Part shown: positions 1-8,270 of the stretch, one piece after another
Numbering within the stretch: position 1 is the first letter of the stretch
Layout of the letters: each line of letters begins with the position of its first letter
NCBI GenBank assembly: GCA_963588535.1
Contig: CAVAII010000186.1
Span: 1 to 9,949 of the forward strand
DNA length: 9,949 bases
Origin: Scybalousia_A sp963588535
GTDB lineage: Bacteria; Bacteroidota; Bacteroidia; Bacteroidales; P3
Direction: 5' to 3'
Position numbers and translations under genes: made by a program
Notes under the pieces: generated by a model
Seen by the model: the letters and a program-made list of their open reading frames with translations, nothing else
Told to the model about the DNA's origin: nothing
The model's database searches: none

Positions 1-24
1 CCAAAAAGTTAAGATAACTATCTT
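1..24 (-). terminator. Weak candidate terminator after the type B surface protein gene
   Basis: On the minus strand, the inverted repeat AAGAT-AGTT-ATCTT (positions 24 to 11) is followed by AACTTTTT (10 to 3), about 40 nt past the stop codon at 67. The stem is short and AT-rich, so its strength is doubtful. A second AT-only hairpin (27-45; 7-bp stem, 5-nt loop) lies between it and the gene. Confidence 0.3.
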
Positions 25-66
25 GAAATAATACCTAATATTATTATAGTTTTGAATTATAAGCGA

Positions 67-2889
67 TTATCTAACCAAAGCAACAGAGCCTGATTTGTCA
101 TAAACTCTGGTATTACCCGGACGACGATAAGTAAAACGATAAGCATAGACACCGTTTTGGACATATTCGCCTTTGTATGTACCGTCCCAACCAAGAGTCT
201 GCATATCTTGTGATCCGTTGTTCTTGTAATGTTTGTTCTCGTAAGAATACATCTTCGTTCCCCAACGATCGAACACCTCAAAGATAACGTCCTCTAAATC
301 ATTCTCTGACATAAAGAAGAAATAGTCATTAATACCATCACCATCAGGTGAAAAAGCGTTTGGCATCCATACAGCAAACAACACAATCGGTAAAGTTGTG
401 TCAGCCTCAGAAGAACAGCCCAAACGATTAGAAGATATCAAATGAACGCTTACACTATCGGTGTTCAAAGAAGTAAACTCGTATGTGATCTGACCACCTT
501 CTGCCGTACCACCATCGGAGAAAGTCCATTCGGAATTAGTAGAATAGTCAGAAGAGTCAGTAAACATTACGAAAGGTTCTTGCATATCGACCTCGGAAGG
601 AGAGAAGCCGAATTTTATAACAGGGTCAGGCACAATAGTTATAACGATATTCACATCTGTTGTACAACCATTTTGACCATAACCCGTCATAGTGTAACGA
701 GTTGTTTCTTTTGGAGATACCGTAACAGGATTCAATCCCTTAACACTATCTTGTAAGGACTCATCTTTTGGACTTGCCGACCAAGAATAATCGACTGCAC
801 CACTACCTGTTAGGATTACGTCATCGCCGACACATATCTCTTTCTTATTACTTGTAACCACAGGGCGAACAACTATAATACGTTTAGATTTCCATGCTCT
901 GCAATTGTGAGTTGTAGCGGCTACGACAAAGATTGTAGTATCTTGTTGGACAGCGTCTTCAAAGATTACTTGATTAGAAGATTTGTCTATAATAGTATTA
1001 TCGTTTGGCATTTGATAAGACCATTTCATACCGTAGGTATCATTATTGTTGTCGGTAGCAGTTAGATGCAATCTCTCACCAATACATATCATTGTATCGC
1101 CTTCGATAGTTATATCAGGGAATTGTTGAACGATAATAGTATCTCTACCCCAACGATAGAAACCCTCAGGGGTCATAACCATAACTTTAACATATAGATT
1201 CTCTGTTATGTTGTCTATCACTAAGTTAGTACCTGTAAAGAAAGGTTCTACATTGTCTGTGTCGTCATCGCTATACCACCATTGATAAGTATATGTAGAG
1301 GCTGTGGCGTCTGCAGAAGATGCCGTTACGGTTACTTTATCGTTGTAGCAGGCTGTATCAACACTTGTAAGGGTAAGGGTAGGGCGGACAGGGACTACAA
1401 CAGGTATTTCGTAGCATTTGGTACATTCCAAAGTATCTGTTGGATCACTTGCAAAGGAGTGAGCACAACGAGTGAAAGTATATTCACCTGTTTGATAGAC
1501 ATGGAACACTGTGTCAGGGGTTTGATTATCTGCCTTGTAGGCTATACGACAATGATTTTCAGCCAAAGGAGTTGATACTTCATCTACATGCCAAAAACCT
1601 TCGGCATCAAGAGTAAATTCCAAAGAATCACCATCTCCGAAGTCAAGTAGATGCCAATCCAATGGATAATTAGTATTTCTTTGGACCACATCGCCGAATA
1701 GGAAACCAATCTCGTCTATATCGCTCTCAGGACTAGTAGGTATGTAGGTGTTGGCTAACATATTATCAAACTTTGGTCGCATATCATGAACATCAATAGG
1801 GATATATGTTACACAAGCGGGTGCAGGGCTGTTATCCCAACTAACATGTTGCGTAGGAGAAGTCAATCTAACGGCGAAAGACTTGTTGTCCTGATTATCC
1901 ATAAGGGTGTTGGTAATAGCAAATATTCTGTTCGAGTCAACTATAGTAGCACCTGCAGAATAAATATTATCTATATCGAATTGATCTGTTGTTCCCTCTG
2001 TGATCTCAAACCACTCGTACGAACCGAAACCAGAAGGAACCTCGGCAAGTGTAACTGTGTCGCCTTCTCCTGCACAACCCGAAAGGGTAATAGTAGGTTT
2101 GTCGACCTTAGCAGTAAAATAACCATAGCCTGCGTGTGCTGAGTATGCACAACCAGATGTTCTAACTCTAAGAGATACAGTCTGTCCGATGTTTGCAGAC
2201 AAGTTGATAGTTATTTGTTGCCAGTCGCAATAGATCCATTCATCACTATAACCACTAGTAGAACCTTTGTGCCAACCACTAGGTAAGTTATTAGTATTAA
2301 TATCACCGCAGTTTTGGAAGAAACAACAATCATCTACCAAGTTACCACTATTATCTACAACATCAACCTCAAAGGTAGGATTAACGTATTTGTCTCCAAC
2401 GTGAGGTACGGTTAAGACCATAGCATAACAGAAAGTAAGCAAACAGTTAGTATCATTTATCTTTAGACGATATTCCAATTCGGCACAAACACCACCAAAC
2501 TCCGTAGGACCTAAACGAACCGAACGAGTGAAACCTAATTCGGTAGGGATTTTCTTTAATTTGTTACCAGAGTTAGCATCTTTTTCGTTAGTATTAGTAT
2601 TAATGGCAAAAGCATTAGAACTTGATCCATAACTACTAAACGTTGCCGTGGAAGGTGTAGCCCAAGAAGTAGTAAAATTAAAATAAGTAGAATTACCTGT
2701 ACCACTGCCACTAGAATAAGTACCAGTCCTTGCAGTCCAACCATCAAATGTTGGAGGAGTAGAAGCCATAAAATCAATATTACCACCATCGATTGCGGCT
2801 AATTGTGCGTTAAGATCATGAGAAAAAACAATGCTTACAACAAGTAAGACACTACAAATTACCTTTTTTATTATTGAATTAGTATTCAT
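67..2889 (-). CDS. Secreted multi-domain Ig/PKD-like surface protein with T9SS type B (gliding motility-associated) C-terminal domain
   Basis: Complete 940-residue protein. Residues 1-29 form a Sec signal peptide: basic start, hydrophobic core, likely cleavage after LNAQ. About 30-262 is a jelly-roll-like N-terminal domain of a kind common in Bacteroidota surface proteins (RSVRLG, then an IGQTVSLRVRTSGC-like strand and an aromatic/Gly segment). Ig-like modules follow at roughly 262-365, 500-590, 590-670 and 673-755. Several open with a Cys then Gly-Asp/Glu (CAGEGD, CIGER, CVGDD) and carry a central Trp. A PKD-like module with WTFSDGG lies near 753-832. Residues 841-940 match the type B sorting domain: FSPDGDGIND at 846-855, FDRWG at 873-877, NGVYAYRF, and a terminal GSVALVR. 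By family knowledge the protein crosses the outer membrane by T9SS and stays at the surface or is released. No catalytic domain was recognised, so a structural or adhesive role is inferred. It is transcribed divergently from the M6 peptidase. Confidence 0.88.
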   Translation of the reverse strand: MNTNSIIKKVICSVLLVVSIVFSHDLNAQLAAIDGGNIDFMASTPPTFDGWTARTGTYSSGSGTGNSTYFNFTTSWATPSTATFSSYGSSSNAFAINTNTNEKDANSGNKLKKIPTELGFTRSVRLGPTEFGGVCAELEYRLKINDTNCLLTFCYAMVLTVPHVGDKYVNPTFEVDVVDNSGNLVDDCCFFQNCGDINTNNLPSGWHKGSTSGYSDEWIYCDWQQITINLSANIGQTVSLRVRTSGCAYSAHAGYGYFTAKVDKPTITLSGCAGEGDTVTLAEVPSGFGSYEWFEITEGTTDQFDIDNIYSAGATIVDSNRIFAITNTLMDNQDNKSFAVRLTSPTQHVSWDNSPAPACVTYIPIDVHDMRPKFDNMLANTYIPTSPESDIDEIGFLFGDVVQRNTNYPLDWHLLDFGDGDSLEFTLDAEGFWHVDEVSTPLAENHCRIAYKADNQTPDTVFHVYQTGEYTFTRCAHSFASDPTDTLECTKCYEIPVVVPVRPTLTLTSVDTACYNDKVTVTASSADATASTYTYQWWYSDDDTDNVEPFFTGTNLVIDNITENLYVKVMVMTPEGFYRWGRDTIIVQQFPDITIEGDTMICIGERLHLTATDNNNDTYGMKWSYQMPNDNTIIDKSSNQVIFEDAVQQDTTIFVVAATTHNCRAWKSKRIIVVRPVVTSNKKEICVGDDVILTGSGAVDYSWSASPKDESLQDSVKGLNPVTVSPKETTRYTMTGYGQNGCTTDVNIVITIVPDPVIKFGFSPSEVDMQEPFVMFTDSSDYSTNSEWTFSDGGTAEGGQITYEFTSLNTDSVSVHLISSNRLGCSSEADTTLPIVLFAVWMPNAFSPDGDGINDYFFFMSENDLEDVIFEVFDRWGTKMYSYENKHYKNNGSQDMQTLGWDGTYKGEYVQNGVYAYRFTYRRPGNTRVYDKSGSVALVR

Positions 2890-2943
2890 ATCCGTTAATT
2901 ATCTTACGTTCGTTATTAAGAAACGCTTGTTATATATTTTTTG

Positions 2944-2951
2944 CAAAAGTA
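2944..2951 (-). promoter_or_regulatory. Candidate Bacteroidota -7 promoter element (TACTTTTG) for the type B surface protein gene
   Basis: Read on the minus strand, TACTTTTG matches the Bacteroidota -7 consensus TAnnTTTG exactly and continues as TTTGCAAAAAA. It ends 55 nt before the start codon at 2889, giving a leader of roughly 45-50 nt. No clear TTG -33 element stands at the expected distance, so the call rests on the -7 match and position. Confidence 0.5.
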
Positions 2952-3106
2952 TTAAATTTTTTTGAGAAAAGAGAAGTTTTTCTGTTTTTATTGCAAAATA
3001 TTTTTGAAAAGTTATTCTATCTAAGAATTTTATTGTTTGTAATTGTTAGGGTTAAATCCTTAATTAGATAGATTTTAGCGAAGGAGGGAAAGAGAATAAA
3101 AACATA

Positions 3107-3114
3107 TATTTTTG
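3107..3114 (+). promoter_or_regulatory. Candidate upstream -7 promoter element (TATTTTTG) for the M6 peptidase gene
   Basis: TATTTTTG matches TAnnTTTG and continues as TTTGCAAAAAA, the same extended string seen at the minus-strand candidate across the intergenic region. It would give a leader of about 90 nt. No TTG -33 element is evident at about 20 nt upstream. It competes with the nearer candidate at 3157-3164. Confidence 0.35.
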
Positions 3115-3156
3115 CAAAAAACTAACAAAAAATGCTAAAATGTGGATTAAAATTCA

Positions 3157-3164
3157 TAAATTTG
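3157..3164 (+). promoter_or_regulatory. Candidate proximal -7 promoter element (TAAATTTG) for the M6 peptidase gene
   Basis: TAAATTTG matches the TAnnTTTG consensus and is followed by CA, as is common in this phylum. It ends 47 nt before the ATG at 3211, a spacing like that of the divergent gene's candidate. The -33 element is not convincing. This is the preferred promoter of the two plus-strand candidates because of its distance to the start. Confidence 0.5.
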
Positions 3165-3210
3165 CAACCTACTTTATTAAGAAATAGAAGACAATTAATT
3201 TTTTAGTACG

Positions 3211-6200
3211 ATGAAAAGATTCTTAGCAGTACTATTGTTTGCCTTGTTATGCTTCAATTATTCTATGGCAACAGTAGTAAAATCAACACCAACTCAAGTT
3301 AGACAATCCGATGGAACTACTCTTACAATGATTCCATACGGTGACGAGAGAGTATCATGGTATAGAACAGTTGATGAATATACTTTGATGATAAGTAGCA
3401 ATCATGATTTTGTTTATGCTATTGACAATGGGAAAGGGGGAATAAAATCTTCTGATGTTATTGCTCATAACCCAGAGGAAAGAAGCGAAGAGGAGAATAA
3501 ATTCCTTCTTACACTGGAAAAGAAATTGTTCTATTCCAGAGAGCAGGTTAGCCTAATGAAGCAGTATATCGATGTTAATATTGATTACAGCAAGAAAGTC
3601 AATAACCTAAAAGCCGCCAATGGAGAGGTAGAAAATTACAAGATGTTAGTTATCCTAATGTCTTTTAGCGATTATGCTTTTACTACTCCTAAGCAAGATG
3701 TTGACGACTTATTCAATCAAGTAGGTTATTCTAAGAATGGGCATCCTGGTTCGGTACATGATTATTTTGATGCTTCTACTTCGGGAATGCTTAACTTGTC
3801 TGCAACCGTTGTTGGTCCATACGTTTCGGATAGTGTGCAATCTTATTATGGTAAACAAGAGGGTTCGATCAATGATCTAAACGTTAGAGCCTTGATAAAA
3901 GAGGCAGTAAAGAAAGCAAATGACGATGTAGATTATAGTGAATTTACTAACGGCAATCCGAATAACTATGTATCTTGCGTTTATGTTATTTACGCAGGTT
4001 ATGCACAGTCTTCTAATGCAGGTTATCCCGATCTTATTTGGCCGCATAGAAGTATTCTCTATCCTCAAATAATTTTGGACGGGGCGAAGATACAAGACTA
4101 TGGCTGTTCTTCTGAATTAGATGGTGTAGTTGGTTATGGTTCTCCTATGAGTATAGGTACTATCTGCCATGAGTTCTCACATGTTTTGGGACAACCTGAC
4201 CATTATGACACAGACTACGAAGAGAATGGTAGTGCCTTCCATCCTGGTGACTGGGATATAATGAGTTCGGGTAATTATAACGGCGATAGCAAGTTCCCTC
4301 CGTTATGGAATGCTAAGGAAAGAAGTAATCGTGGTTATATGACATTCATAGATGCTGAGGTAGATAATGATTATACCTTGGAGGAATTGAGTAAATCTAA
4401 TAAGAGTGTTCGTCTAAAATACAGTAACCTACCTAATGAATACTATATCTTAGAGAATCGTCAGCAAAAAGGTTTTGATTACTATTTGCCAGGACATGGT
4501 CTATTGATTTACAAAGTAGATAATAATGTAAGTGGTTGGAATAGCAATTGTGCTAACTGTGATACCTCACGTTTGGGATTTGAGTTGATTACCGCTAATG
4601 GTAGCAAACATACATATAGTTGGGGTGGTTGGTCTTACGGACAAAATCAACCTTTCCCTGGTAGTACTAACAAACGTTCTTTTACTGATAACACCGATCC
4701 GTCTTCCAAATCATACGATGGACAATCTCTTAACAAGCCTTTGTATCGTATAACCGAGAATACTACTACACAAAATATTACTTTCCACGTTGGTGATACT
4801 ACTTCCTACGTTGATGTCTATAACGCTAAGATTCAACTTGGTTATGACACAATCAAGGCTACTGCCAGTCTTAAAAACTACTCTATGAACGTTACCGAGA
4901 AAGGTTTCTTATATTCTCAAAACTCTATTCCTAACGATACTAACTCTACTAAGCAAATAGACAATTCTTCGCAGTCTAATATCTCTGTTAATCTCTTAGG
5001 ATTAGAGAGTAATACAACATATTATCTTCGTCCATACGCCAAAACATCTTCTACTATTTCGTATGGAGAGATAATACAGTTCACAACGCCTTGTCAAATA
5101 GTTAATACATTCCCTTACGAAGAGTATTTCCTTGATAGTCTTAACTGTTGGACACAAGAAAATGAAATATACGTTAGTAATAATTGGCAAGTCGATTCTA
5201 ATAATTACGCTTACATAAAAAATAATTTCGTTTGGAATAAATATTCTGGCTTTGAACAGCCGTTATTTAAGTTGATAACTCCACCTATGAATACTACCGT
5301 ATTGGATAATCCTATATTAGTATTCTCTCACTTGCAAAAGACTTTGTCTTCTAACTCAGATACTTTGCGTATCTATTACAAGACAGGCTTAGAGAACGAC
5401 TGGACTTTGTTAAAGAAATATTCCTCTGCAATAGAAAACTGGCAAACAGATACAATAGCACTACCTGTTAAGAGCCAAACATTATATATTGCTTTCGAAG
5501 CAGCATTAAAGGGTGGCGATGGTGTATATATAGATAGTGTTATAGTAACCGACAAGACTATTACTTCTTGGCCAGTAGTAGATTTTACTTCTGTCTATGA
5601 TATAACCGACAAGAGTGCAACCTTTAAGGCTAATCTATTGTCCTCTGGTTATACTAGCGTGGTAGAAAAAGGTATTGCTATCTCAACTACTTCTAACCCT
5701 ACAATAGATGATATGGTTATCTCTTCTATTGATGCAACTCTCGGCGAATATATCCTAACGGATAGCACCCTAACTCCTTCTACTATATATTATGCAAGAG
5801 CCTTTGCAAGAAACCAAGGTATGATAACCTATTCTACCGAAAAGACTTTCACAACTAAATGTGAGAAAATAAAAGACTTCCCTTATACTCCTGATTTATC
5901 TTCTGCCGATACTATGTGTTTCGAAACTGTTGGCGACAAACTAATCCTTCCTATCTTTGACCTATCTAACAAAGACTCTATGGCAGTTATCTACCACTCA
6001 ACAAGAAACACCACAAGTCTAACTCTATATTCTGTAGAAGTATATTATAGAGATGGCGTAGATGGACAATGGGAATTATTGAACATAACCGAAGAACCAA
6101 ACGGTCAAACTATAACCGTTACTATCCCTACTCTTAACCATCAATCCGATAACGCATATATCGCTTTCTCTGGTGCAGGTCTATCTTCTGGAAATTATCT

Positions 6201-7356
6201 TCTTGATAGCATAACCATAAAGGCAATGTCTCAAATAGCATTCGTCTCCACAGATAGTATTGCCCTATCACAATATAACGCAATCTATGCAGAGGGTAAT
6301 ATATCTTACGAAGGTATTACTCCAAATACTCAAAGAGGTTTCGTATATTCTACTTCGCCTAACCCAACCTTAGCCGATAGCAAAGTAGTTGCTGGTAGCG
6401 GTAGCGGAACATTTAATGCTACTATTACTTCCTTACAGACCCTAACAACATATTATGTTCGTGCCTTTGCTACCAATTCCTTTGGTACTGCGTACGGCGA
6501 GCAAATGACTATCACTACGAAATTCGTTCCTATCTATAACAACACTATCTCTTCTGACCAACATCTTTGTGTAGGTGTTGTCCCTTCTATCTTAATAGGT
6601 TCTACTCCTACAGGTGGTAACGGAGAGTACGAATACTTATGGATATATTCTACCGATAGCATCAATTGGGAGGAATGTTCCGAAGGTAGCGTTACGACTA
6701 ATTCTTGGTATGAGCCTAAACTATTACAAAAGACTACATATTACAGACGTATAGTTACTTCTTACGTCTCCGTAGATACCTCTAATGTTGTCTCCATTAT
6801 TATGGATCCTCAAAGTAAGGGAGGTAATGTATTTGCTTTGCAATCAAGCATCAAACAGAACGAAGATGTAACCTTACAGGTACGAGCATACGTTGGACAG
6901 ATACTATATTGGGAACGTTTGGCACCAGGTTATGATTGGGTACAGATAGATAGTACTGCCGATTTGGAATATCTTACAGACCGCCCAACAGAAGTAGGAG
7001 AGTATGCTTATCGTGCTGTCGTTAAGAGCGGTGTATGTAGTAGCAGTACCTCGGGCGAAGATATAGTAACGGTAGAGGAAGGTGTCGGAATAGAACAGAT
7101 AGACGACAATCCTATATTTACTCTATCGCCTAACCCAACCAAAGACGTAGTCTATGTAAAATATAATGGTCAATACAATGATCAACAGGTAAATATCATA
7201 ATTACTAACTCTAACGGACAAATCGTCTATAACGAGGATATATTACTAAACAATGATACCAAGATAGATGTTCATTCTTTACCGACAGGTTCTTATATCC
7301 TAACGATACGTAATAACGATATCTATCAAAATACCAAACTAATCATTTCTAAATAA
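3211..7356 (+). CDS. Secreted M6-family zinc metallopeptidase with FN3/Ig-like modules and T9SS type A sorting domain
   Basis: Complete 1381-residue protein. A signal peptide spans about 1-20 (MKRF, hydrophobic core, SMA). Residues about 21-140 resemble the M6 propeptide, with PYGDE and a W-R-T-x-DEYTL motif. The catalytic domain carries HEFSHVLGQPDHYD at 320-333: H320, E321 and H324 form HExxH, and G327 and D330 complete HExxHxxGxxD; DIMSSG follows near 349-354. These residues are intact, so activity is expected by family knowledge. FN3-like modules lie near 531-626, 785-883 and 1007-1103, each with a TYYxRAFA-type strand. Jelly-roll (MAM or cleaved-adhesin-like) segments lie between them at about 627-780 and 884-1005. 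Two Ig-like modules occupy about 1105-1290. Residues about 1301-1381 form the type A sorting domain: SPNPTKD, then NGQIVY, LPTGSYIL and a terminal KLIISK. It is probably a secreted or surface-anchored protease; its substrate is unknown. Confidence 0.92.
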   Translation: MKRFLAVLLFALLCFNYSMATVVKSTPTQVRQSDGTTLTMIPYGDERVSWYRTVDEYTLMISSNHDFVYAIDNGKGGIKSSDVIAHNPEERSEEENKFLLTLEKKLFYSREQVSLMKQYIDVNIDYSKKVNNLKAANGEVENYKMLVILMSFSDYAFTTPKQDVDDLFNQVGYSKNGHPGSVHDYFDASTSGMLNLSATVVGPYVSDSVQSYYGKQEGSINDLNVRALIKEAVKKANDDVDYSEFTNGNPNNYVSCVYVIYAGYAQSSNAGYPDLIWPHRSILYPQIILDGAKIQDYGCSSELDGVVGYGSPMSIGTICHEFSHVLGQPDHYDTDYEENGSAFHPGDWDIMSSGNYNGDSKFPPLWNAKERSNRGYMTFIDAEVDNDYTLEELSKSNKSVRLKYSNLPNEYYILENRQQKGFDYYLPGHGLLIYKVDNNVSGWNSNCANCDTSRLGFELITANGSKHTYSWGGWSYGQNQPFPGSTNKRSFTDNTDPSSKSYDGQSLNKPLYRITENTTTQNITFHVGDTTSYVDVYNAKIQLGYDTIKATASLKNYSMNVTEKGFLYSQNSIPNDTNSTKQIDNSSQSNISVNLLGLESNTTYYLRPYAKTSSTISYGEIIQFTTPCQIVNTFPYEEYFLDSLNCWTQENEIYVSNNWQVDSNNYAYIKNNFVWNKYSGFEQPLFKLITPPMNTTVLDNPILVFSHLQKTLSSNSDTLRIYYKTGLENDWTLLKKYSSAIENWQTDTIALPVKSQTLYIAFEAALKGGDGVYIDSVIVTDKTITSWPVVDFTSVYDITDKSATFKANLLSSGYTSVVEKGIAISTTSNPTIDDMVISSIDATLGEYILTDSTLTPSTIYYARAFARNQGMITYSTEKTFTTKCEKIKDFPYTPDLSSADTMCFETVGDKLILPIFDLSNKDSMAVIYHSTRNTTSLTLYSVEVYYRDGVDGQWELLNITEEPNGQTITVTIPTLNHQSDNAYIAFSGAGLSSGNYLLDSITIKAMSQIAFVSTDSIALSQYNAIYAEGNISYEGITPNTQRGFVYSTSPNPTLADSKVVAGSGSGTFNATITSLQTLTTYYVRAFATNSFGTAYGEQMTITTKFVPIYNNTISSDQHLCVGVVPSILIGSTPTGGNGEYEYLWIYSTDSINWEECSEGSVTTNSWYEPKLLQKTTYYRRIVTSYVSVDTSNVVSIIMDPQSKGGNVFALQSSIKQNEDVTLQVRAYVGQILYWERLAPGYDWVQIDSTADLEYLTDRPTEVGEYAYRAVVKSGVCSSSTSGEDIVTVEEGVGIEQIDDNPIFTLSPNPTKDVVYVKYNGQYNDQQVNIIITNSNGQIVYNEDILLNNDTKIDVHSLPTGSYILTIRNNDIYQNTKLIISK

Positions 7357-7366
7357 ACACATAACA

Positions 7367-8215
7367 ATGTACACAGAATATCTAAAAGAAAATATAATAA
7401 ACGCCCTAAAAGAAGATATCCCTGAGGGAGATTATTCTTCTATCGCTTGCATAGACGAGAACGCCACAAGTACAGCCAAACTAATAGCCAAACAAGATGG
7501 TATATTGTGTGGAGTAGATGTCTTTTGTATGGTGTTCGATATAATGGATACCAAGAAGGATATCAAAATAGAACGTTTTATAGAAGACGGCCAAACAATA
7601 CACAAAGGCGATCTTATACTAAAGATATCAGGTAACGCTCGTAATATACTATCTTCCGAGCGTACTGCCCTTAACTATATCCAACTCCTAAGCGGTATCG
7701 CTACCACTACTTCCAAATATGTAAGACTCTTAGGAGACGTACATACCAAGTTATTAGACACCCGCAAGACTACACCAGGCTTAAGAATATTAGAGAAATA
7801 TGCCGTTAAGGTTGGTGGAGCCTGCAATCACCGTATGGGTTTGTCCGATATGATTATGCTAAAAGACAATCACATAGACTTTGCTGGCGGTATAACTAAT
7901 GCCATAGAGAAGACAAACAAATATCTAAGCGATAACAACCTTGACCTTAAAATAGAGATAGAAGTTAGAGATTTTAAGGAATTAGACGAAGTCCTAAGAG
8001 TCGGCAAAGTAAATAGGATAATGCTCGATAATTTCTCTTCCACTGACCTAAAAAAAGCAGTAGAGATAATCGACGGAAGGTACGAGACCGAAGCAAGTGG
8101 CGGTATCAATTACGACAATATAGTATCTTACGCCCAAAGTGGAGTAGACTATATATCGGTCGGAGCCTTAACGCATCATATCTCGGCTTTGGATATTTCT
8201 TTGGTTAGTGATTAA
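7367..8215 (+). CDS. nadC: Nicotinate-nucleotide pyrophosphorylase (carboxylating), quinolinate phosphoribosyltransferase
   Basis: This cytoplasmic enzyme of de novo NAD synthesis converts quinolinate and PRPP to nicotinate mononucleotide, CO2 and pyrophosphate. The 282-residue length is normal for the family and all hallmark motifs are present: ERTALN at 98-103, LDTRKTTPG from L130 (R133 and K134 expected to contact substrate), HRMGLSD from H155, LKDNH with K166 and H169, IEIEVRD, MLDN, EASGGI from E242, and SVGALTHH near the C-terminus. The N-terminal alpha/beta sandwich (about 1-105) precedes the barrel domain. The ATG lies 10 bp after the peptidase stop, so read-through transcription is likely. 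No Shine-Dalgarno sequence is visible. Isoleucine is mostly encoded by ATA in the first third of the gene, as in the neighbouring peptidase. No nadA or nadB is in view. Confidence 0.96.
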   Translation: MYTEYLKENIINALKEDIPEGDYSSIACIDENATSTAKLIAKQDGILCGVDVFCMVFDIMDTKKDIKIERFIEDGQTIHKGDLILKISGNARNILSSERTALNYIQLLSGIATTTSKYVRLLGDVHTKLLDTRKTTPGLRILEKYAVKVGGACNHRMGLSDMIMLKDNHIDFAGGITNAIEKTNKYLSDNNLDLKIEIEVRDFKELDEVLRVGKVNRIMLDNFSSTDLKKAVEIIDGRYETEASGGINYDNIVSYAQSGVDYISVGALTHHISALDISLVSD

Positions 8216-8270
8216 AACGAAGAAAGGGTAGAGGAGATAGGATTTTCCACACATCTAAAAGAATATAGTA

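Larger units (their letters stand above)
2890..3210. promoter_or_regulatory. Divergent intergenic region, 321 bp, AT-rich, probable promoters for both flanking genes
   Basis: No gene was found here. The region is strongly AT-rich with homopolymer A and T runs and a purine-rich stretch at about 3079-3095. It must hold the promoters of both neighbours because they point away from each other. The palindrome TTTTGCAAAA occurs twice, at 2939-2948 and 3110-3119, each next to a -7-like element. No hairpin strong enough to call a riboswitch or attenuator was seen. Confidence 0.7.

Noticed and set aside
442..2142. Open frames on the plus strand (442-756, 1282-1575, 1786-2142) opposite the type B surface protein gene
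   Set aside because: They lie inside a long minus-strand gene with clear domains, show no recognisable motifs and have Cys/Arg-rich compositions typical of antisense shadows.
2556..2789. Leu/Val-rich minus-strand open frame that could pass for a membrane peptide
   Set aside because: It overlaps the N-terminal domain of the type B protein in another frame; the hydrophobic content is a by-product of the Ser/Thr/Asn-rich coding sequence.
3079..3095. Purine-rich AGGAGGG as a ribosome binding site
   Set aside because: It lies more than 110 nt before the peptidase ATG with no start codon and open frame nearby; Bacteroidota rarely use strong Shine-Dalgarno sites.
8229..8241. GAGGAGATAGG as a ribosome binding site for the BrkB-family gene
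   Set aside because: It is about 30 nt from the GTG start, too far for direct use, and no alternative in-frame start codon sits at a suitable distance.
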